From assembly GCF_000014445.1 (NCBI RefSeq), contig NC_008531.1:527001-591000 (forward strand): DNA of 64,000 nt, written 5' to 3'. This document shows, piece after piece, positions 59,656-64,000 of this stretch. How positions within the stretch are numbered: position 1 is the stretch's first letter; every line of letters begins with the position of its first letter. The stretch is from Leuconostoc mesenteroides subsp. mesenteroides ATCC 8293. GTDB taxonomy: Bacteria > Bacillota > Bacilli > Lactobacillales > Lactobacillaceae. The translations under genes and the position numbers were made by a program. The notes beneath the pieces were generated by a model. It was not told the DNA's origin and searched no databases. It was given only the letters and a program-made list of their open reading frames with translations.

Positions 59656-61131
59656 ATGGATTTTATCAAACGGGCTGGGCTCTATTTACGGCAAAAAATA
59701 GGGCGTACAGCGTTGATTACACTGGTAATGAGTGCCATTATGATATTTGTATTGGCAGGTATCATCATACAAAGCGCTGCTATTCAAGCAACGAATAGCG
59801 CTAAAAATTCGGCAGGTACGACGGTTACTTTAAGTGCAGACCGTGAAAAAGCTTTTGCCTCAATGCGCAAAAGTCAAAGCAGTTCGTCTTCATCAAGTAG
59901 CTCATCGTCTAATGCAGCACCGGCTGCCATTACAATGCCAAGTGTAAAAATTAAAACGGCTGAAAAAATTTCTGCTTTGAGTAATGTGGCTGGTTATCAA
60001 TATAGTAATAGTGCTTCAGTAAATGCTAGTGGCTTTTCAGCGGTTACAACATCCTCATCAAGTGGCGGCGGTGGTCAAGGTGGATTCGGTGGTTCATCAA
60101 ACAGCGGTGATATAACAATTAGTGGTGTGTCAACAACAGCTGCCGAAACTAACTTCAAATCAAAAAGTTATAAAATCACATCAGGTCGCGGTATTACCGC
60201 CGCCGATAAAAATACTAATAATGTTGTGATCGAAAGTGAATTGGCAACAAGCAACAGCTTAAAAGTTGGTAGCACCATTAAGGTTAAAACAACAGACGAT
60301 GATGCAAAAACTTATACATTAAATGTTGTGGGTATTTACAAAGCAAAGACATCATCATCAAGTCAAGGTGGACCAAATATGAGTGATCCATCAAATACAA
60401 TCTATACAAGTTATACATTTGCAGGAACAGTTAATGGTGACACAACATCTGTAACAAGTGTTGTTTACACATTAACAGATTCATCTAAAGAAAAGGCATT
60501 TACAAAGCAAGCTAAAAAGCTAATTTCAAGCAGTTTCAGTTTGACATCTAGCTCGGAAACTTATGCTTTGTTGATGAAGCCTATGAAGAATGTTCAAAGT
60601 TTTGCCAATAAGATTGTTTGGATTGTTGGTATTGCTGGTACGATTATTTTGGCATTAATTACCGTTTTGATGATTCGTGAACGTCGTCATGAGATTGGTG
60701 TCTTGATGGCATTAGGAGAAAGTAAATTTAAAATTGTGCTTCAACTTTTCTCAGAATTATTTGCGGTATTAGTATTGTCTCTAGTGATTGCAGGAGTTGC
60801 TGGAAACTTTGTAGGAAGTGCGGTAGGGAAGCAACTTGTTTCACAACAAACTACTGCTACGCAATCAACTAGCACCGGCGCTGGGTTTGGTGGCGGTGGT
60901 GGACAACAATCAGGTGGCGGCGGTGGATCAGCACCTTCTGGCGCTGGTAGAAGTGGTCAAACTAGTATGACAGCTAGTGGCAGTCAAGTAAGCAACCTAA
61001 AAACAAAGATTAGCGCAAAGTCAATGGCTGAACTTGGTGGCTTAGGTTTGGGAATCATTGCGATTGCTGTCGTCGCTGGATCAACACCAATTTTCCGCTT
61101 AAAGCCAAAAAAGATTTTGTCAAATGAATAA
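59656..61131 (+). CDS. FtsX-family ABC transporter permease
   Basis: 491 residues. One N-terminal helix, a large extracellular MacB-like domain, and three C-terminal helices with the FtsX core (RERRHEIGVLMALGESKFKI). The outer domain contains a run of Ser (near residues 75-85) and Gly/Ser-rich segments; another Gly-rich insert lies between the last two helices. AAGGAG serves the ATG at 59656. Works with the ATPase downstream. Exported substrate unknown; related systems include pneumococcal Vex. Confidence 0.85.
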   Translation: MDFIKRAGLYLRQKIGRTALITLVMSAIMIFVLAGIIIQSAAIQATNSAKNSAGTTVTLSADREKAFASMRKSQSSSSSSSSSSSNAAPAAITMPSVKIKTAEKISALSNVAGYQYSNSASVNASGFSAVTTSSSSGGGGQGGFGGSSNSGDITISGVSTTAAETNFKSKSYKITSGRGITAADKNTNNVVIESELATSNSLKVGSTIKVKTTDDDAKTYTLNVVGIYKAKTSSSSQGGPNMSDPSNTIYTSYTFAGTVNGDTTSVTSVVYTLTDSSKEKAFTKQAKKLISSSFSLTSSSETYALLMKPMKNVQSFANKIVWIVGIAGTIILALITVLMIRERRHEIGVLMALGESKFKIVLQLFSELFAVLVLSLVIAGVAGNFVGSAVGKQLVSQQTTATQSTSTGAGFGGGGGQQSGGGGGSAPSGAGRSGQTSMTASGSQVSNLKTKISAKSMAELGGLGLGIIAIAVVAGSTPIFRLKPKKILSNE

Positions 61132-61191
61132 AGTAAAACTATTGCAAAATTATTCATGCGCCTTAATGGCTAATCAGAAGGAGAATTATTA

Positions 61192-61854
61192 ATGACATTG
61201 GCAATAAAAGATTTAACACATCAATATAATGCACAGGAAAAGCCACTATATGAACATATTAATATGTCATTTGAACCGAAAACATTGTATAGTATAGTCG
61301 GACAATCTGGTTCTGGTAAAACAACACTGCTTAGTTTTTTAGCAGGTTTAGACACACCATCAGAAGGGACGATTACGCTAGATGGTGAGAACATTAGTAA
61401 GTATGGATTAACCAAATACCGGAATCAAAAGGTTGCAATCATTTTCCAATCATATAATCTCTTAAATTATATGACGGCCGCACAAAATGTATCATCAGCG
61501 TTGTCGATGACCAAATCAAAGCATACTGGCGACAAGGATTATATTTATGCAACCTTAGAGAAGCTTGGTATTAACCGTACGTTGGCAGATAAAAATGTTC
61601 AGCAGTTGTCAGGTGGTCAGCAACAACGAGTGGCCATTGCACGAGCTTTGGCTGTGGATGCTAAAATAGTTATTGCTGATGAGCCAACAGGTAATCTGGA
61701 TGAGGAAAATACACAAGAAGTTATCAAAATTTTCCAAGAACTGGCACATGAAGTTGGTAAAACAGTTATTTTGGTTACACACGAACCCAATGTGGCTCAA
61801 GCAGCCGATGTGCAAATTAGTTTGAAAAATCGTCAGTTCACAATTGTAGAATAA
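61192..61854 (+). CDS. ABC transporter ATPase (MacB/LolD type)
   Basis: 220 residues. Walker A GQSGSGKTT, Q-loop FQSYNLLNYMTA, signature [15 protein letters not shown], Walker B IVIADEPTGNLD, switch THEP. AAGGAGAA serves the ATG. Follows the FtsX-type permease by 60 bp. Confidence 0.92.
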   Translation: MTLAIKDLTHQYNAQEKPLYEHINMSFEPKTLYSIVGQSGSGKTTLLSFLAGLDTPSEGTITLDGENISKYGLTKYRNQKVAIIFQSYNLLNYMTAAQNVSSALSMTKSKHTGDKDYIYATLEKLGINRTLADKNVQQLSGGQQQRVAIARALAVDAKIVIADEPTGNLDEENTQEVIKIFQELAHEVGKTVILVTHEPNVAQAADVQISLKNRQFTIVE

Positions 61855-61865
61855 CAATCAACAAA

Positions 61866-61898
61866 GAGCGCTATCATCAAAAGTTAGTGCTTTTTTTA
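61866..61898 (+). terminator. terminator of ABC pair
   Basis: AGCGCTA pairs with TAGTGCT, then seven T. Confidence 0.75.
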
Positions 61899-61927
61899 TT
61901 GACAAATTAATGATGTATCTATATAGT
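61899..61927 (+). promoter_or_regulatory. promoter of ECF S-component 1
   Basis: TTGACA (61899-61904), 17-base spacer, TATAGT (61922-61927). Confidence 0.65.
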
Positions 61928-61959
61928 TTAGGGCATATGCAATTATTGGGGAGTCTATA

Positions 61960-62574
61960 ATGATCAATCAAAAAACACGTTATTTCGTAATAACGACACT
62001 TTTTATCGCAATTGTATTTTTACAAATTTTTGTTCCTTGGCTTGGGTTATTACCCCTTGGGGCATTTATTGTTGGCGCTTCAGTGACGATTATTCAATTT
62101 ACCGTTGCCATTGCTAGCATTATTTTAGGTCCAAAATATGGCGCAATTGTTGGCTGCTGGTGGGGATTATTATCATTTGCAAATGCCATCACTCATCCAG
62201 GAACGATAGGTTCTTTAATGTTTCAAAATCCTTTGACTGCCATTATTCCACGTGTTTTAGTTGGTTTGATTATTGGCTATCTCTTTAATAAGCTACTACG
62301 AAACCAGTCTACAGCGATTCGGACGGTTGGGTTAGGGGTATTAGGTACAACCGCAGCTTTAATCAACACAGTAGGGGTTGTTTTGCTAACCACGTTAGGT
62401 TTTACCATTATGCATACTAACTTCACGGGTGTACCAACGCACAATATCTTAGCTTGGCTGATTAGCATTGTATCATTTAATGCCTTGTTTGAAATGATTG
62501 TAGGATTTATTCTAGTCAGTATAATTGGTAGTGTATTATTACCAATAGCCGAACGAGCGAATATAATAGGATAG
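61960..62574 (+). CDS. ECF transporter S-component (copy 1)
   Basis: 204 residues, six hydrophobic helices. VFLQIFVPWLGLLPLGAF and IIQFTVAIASIILGPKYGAIVGCWWGLLSF are the pattern of vitamin-binding S-components, nearest in my recollection to pantothenate-type PanT. ATPase/T partners are not in the window. Ribosome site GGGGAG, complementary to CTCCCC in the sRNA loop. Paralogous to 62787-63401. Confidence 0.78.
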   Translation: MINQKTRYFVITTLFIAIVFLQIFVPWLGLLPLGAFIVGASVTIIQFTVAIASIILGPKYGAIVGCWWGLLSFANAITHPGTIGSLMFQNPLTAIIPRVLVGLIIGYLFNKLLRNQSTAIRTVGLGVLGTTAALINTVGVVLLTTLGFTIMHTNFTGVPTHNILAWLISIVSFNALFEMIVGFILVSIIGSVLLPIAERANIIG

Positions 62575-62575
62575 A

Positions 62576-62603
62576 AAAAGGGTGCCAAATCGGCACCCTT
62601 TTC
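62576..62603. terminator. bidirectional terminator
   Basis: AAAAGGGTGCC-AAATC-GGCACCCTTTT, between ECF S-component 1 and the converging tRNA. Confidence 0.9.
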
Positions 62604-62606
62604 TGA

Positions 62607-62679
62607 TGCGTCCACCCAGACTCGAACTGGGAGCTAAAACTTAGGAGGTTCTTGTTCTATCCCGTTGAACTATAGACGC
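62607..62679 (-). tRNA. tRNA-Arg(CCT)
   Basis: 73 bases. Acceptor GCGTCTA pairs with TGGACGC, D-stem GTTC/GAAC, anticodon stem AGAAC/GTTTT with loop CTCCTAA (anticodon CCT), T-stem CCCAG/CTGGG with TTCGAGT loop. Discriminator A; CCA is not encoded. A TATAAT at 62691-62696 on the minus strand is the likely -10. Confidence 0.95.
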
Positions 62680-62786
62680 AGTACTCATAAATTATACCGA
62701 TATTTGGTGACAAAAACAAATGTTAAATGAATAATGTTGCTCTATGATATGATATAGGCGTGGAATACACAATAGGAGTAAATATA

Positions 62787-63401
62787 ATGAGCAACAATAA
62801 GACGAAATATTTGGTGATTACAACCTTCTTTATGGCAATTATCTTATTACAAGTACTGATTCCTTGGCTTGGATATATACCGCTCGGTGCTGTTATTGTG
62901 GGCGCACAACCAACAATCATACAGTTTACCGTAGCTATCGCTGCAATTCTTCTAGGCGCACGTCGGGGTGCCTTTATTGGTGGCTTTTGGGGATTGTTAA
63001 CTTTATGGCAAGCTTGGTCGACACCGGGGTCTATCGGTTCATTAATGTTTCAAAATCCTTTTACGGCGTTTATACCTCGTATTTTGGTAGGTCTAATAAT
63101 TGGTATGGCGTTTAATAAGTGGTTGCGCAACAAAAATTTTGGTTTCCGTACGCTTGGATTGGGATTCTTGGGCGGACTAGCCGCTTTGATTAATACAGTT
63201 GGAGTGGTCTTGCTTACTGTCATCGGTTTTACGGTGATGCGCACGAATTTTACCGGCATACCTAATCATAATTTACTAGGCTGGCTCATAGGCATCGTGT
63301 CGTTTAACAGTATTTTTGAAATTATTACTGGAATCATTTTAGTAGCTGCCATTGGTAATGTTTTGGTTCCCATTGCTGAAAGAGCTGGGATAAAAGGGTA
63401 G
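62787..63401 (+). CDS. ECF transporter S-component (copy 2)
   Basis: 204 residues. Close paralogue of copy 1 along the whole length (LLQVLIPWLGYIPLGAVIVGA, PGSIGSLMFQNPFTAFIPRILVGLIIG). Same probable vitamin class. ATAGGAG serves the ATG at 62787. The pair flanks the tRNA-Arg gene, so a duplication probably spanned or was split by it. Confidence 0.78.
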   Translation: MSNNKTKYLVITTFFMAIILLQVLIPWLGYIPLGAVIVGAQPTIIQFTVAIAAILLGARRGAFIGGFWGLLTLWQAWSTPGSIGSLMFQNPFTAFIPRILVGLIIGMAFNKWLRNKNFGFRTLGLGFLGGLAALINTVGVVLLTVIGFTVMRTNFTGIPNHNLLGWLIGIVSFNSIFEIITGIILVAAIGNVLVPIAERAGIKG

Positions 63402-63410
63402 CAGCATAAT

Positions 63411-63440
63411 AAAAAAGACATCAGTTAAGATGTCTTTTTT
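63411..63440. terminator. bidirectional terminator
   Basis: AAAAAAGACATC-AGTTAA-GATGTCTTTTTT. Its right arm overlaps the stop codon of the converging gene. Confidence 0.9.
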
Positions 63441-64000
63441 ATTGTAAACCTGATTGGGTTTTGTTACTTGCAATGAGTTGAACATTATTGCTGTCACCGC
63501 TAGGTGTAAAGACGATAGAGACTTTTGTACCACTTTGGCTTTGCCAAGTAGCATAAGCATATTTTTGATCTGCGGTTAAGTAAGTAGGGTTACCGTAAGT
63601 AGCACGAATTTGATCATAGGTGGCTGAACCAAGGGCAACTTCATTATAAGTTGCTAAAGACCAGTTTCCAAATGTAGTTGTACTTGAAGAAGCGGCACTT
63701 GATGAGGAAGAACTATCGCTAACACTAGATGTATTGCTGTTATCTTGTACTGGTGTCTGCGTCGCATCTTGGGTAGCACTGCTTAAGACTTGGGAAACTT
63801 CGCTACTAGCAACAGATGGAGCTGCAGCCACGCTTGTGGAAGAACTTATAACTGAAGTGGATTCTTCTGCTGAAGTACTGTTTGATGTATCTGAAGAGGT
63901 ACTTGCTTTTTTTGCCTTCTTTTTGCTTGAAGATGTCGATGAGCTATGAGAAACTTTGCTTGAAGAAGTTGCTTTTTTGTTGTCAGATTGGTGACCAACA
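63439..64000 (-). CDS. Ser-rich protein with C-terminal SmpA/DUF3862-like domain, partial
   Basis: At least 187 residues; the frame is open to the window edge and the N-terminus is missing. A long Ser/Lys/Thr linker, probably an extracellular spacer, precedes a C-terminal domain of about 70 residues (NEVALGSATYDQIRATYGNP, YATWQSQSGTKVSIVF) like the BLIP/SmpA fold. The rest, probably with a signal peptide or transmembrane helix, lies beyond 64000. Confidence 0.7.
   Translation of the reverse strand, partial: VGHQSDNKKATSSSKVSHSSSTSSSKKKAKKASTSSDTSNSTSAEESTSVISSSTSVAAAPSVASSEVSQVLSSATQDATQTPVQDNSNTSSVSDSSSSSSAASSSTTTFGNWSLATYNEVALGSATYDQIRATYGNPTYLTADQKYAYATWQSQSGTKVSIVFTPSGDSNNVQLIASNKTQSGLQ

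Overview
The window is 64 kb of low-GC Gram-positive chromosome. The best organism call is Leuconostoc, probably close to L. mesenteroides. The strongest evidence is the zinc-dependent mannitol 2-dehydrogenase at 44882-45898, whose sequence I recall as essentially the published Leuconostoc enzyme. A dextransucrase-type glucan-binding repeat fused to a phosphodiesterase, a stand-alone cydABDC respiratory locus, Firmicutes CIRCE and SOS boxes and T-box leaders all fit. I see no rRNA, insertion sequence, prophage or CRISPR array. The window is core chromosome with a few lineage-specific insertions.

Layout. 1-7.3 kb: a DUF1292 protein, then cydA-cydB-cydD-cydC with a GH73 peptidoglycan hydrolase joined to the end. 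7.3-14 kb: SpeG-like acetyltransferase (minus strand), then pcrA, a small P-loop kinase, ligA and camS. 13.9-17.1 kb: a MucBP/SH3-like protein and clpE on the minus strand. A perfect CIRCE lies between clpE and a divergent 57-residue ORF. 17.2-19.7 kb: mreB, mreC, mreD. 19.7-22.4 kb: a tandem T-box leader and an amino-acid ABC transporter. 22.4-29.2 kb: cls, the YfmF/YfmH peptidase pair, a RodZ-like protein, pgsA and SOS-regulated recA. 29.3-37.8 kb: a phosphate regulon (phoP, pstS1, a frameshifted phoR, pstS2-pstC-pstA-pstB1-pstB2, phoU). 37.9-39 kb: an anion permease preceded by a possible coupled leader peptide. 39.3-43.7 kb: yvlD-like, hprK, gpsA, galU, trxB. 43.7-47 kb: a VOC protein, a membrane protein and mannitol dehydrogenase on the minus strand, with a divergent LacI regulator. 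47-50 kb: dedA, pgm, rplS. 50.1-50.25 kb: a candidate small RNA with C-rich loops. 50.3-58.2 kb: yslB-like, murI, rdgB, yfcE-like, ruvB, a phosphoesterase, queA, a secreted glucan-binding phosphodiesterase, ruvA. 58.4-64 kb: deoxynucleoside kinase, mscL, an FtsX-type ABC pair, two ECF S-components flanking tRNA-Arg(CCT), and the C-terminal part of a Ser-rich protein cut by the window edge.

How it fits together. The genes describe a heterofermenter. Fructose is used as an electron sink (mannitol dehydrogenase), and a bd oxidase is probably active with supplied heme. Carbon control runs through HprK, whose leader carries a near-consensus cre. Phosphate control runs through PhoP and TTTACA repeats.

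Three observations stand out. (1) About 135 nt of non-coding sequence at 50113-50249 folds into five hairpins, three with C5-C6 loops, and has its own promoter and terminator. It looks like an SD-blocking sRNA. (2) Four proteins from normally lipidated families (CamS, two PstS, one amino-acid binding protein) all lack a lipobox cysteine, and lgt is missing from its usual place between hprK and gpsA. This suggests loss of lipoprotein maturation. (3) The T-box leader has two antiterminator/terminator modules but apparently only one Stem I.
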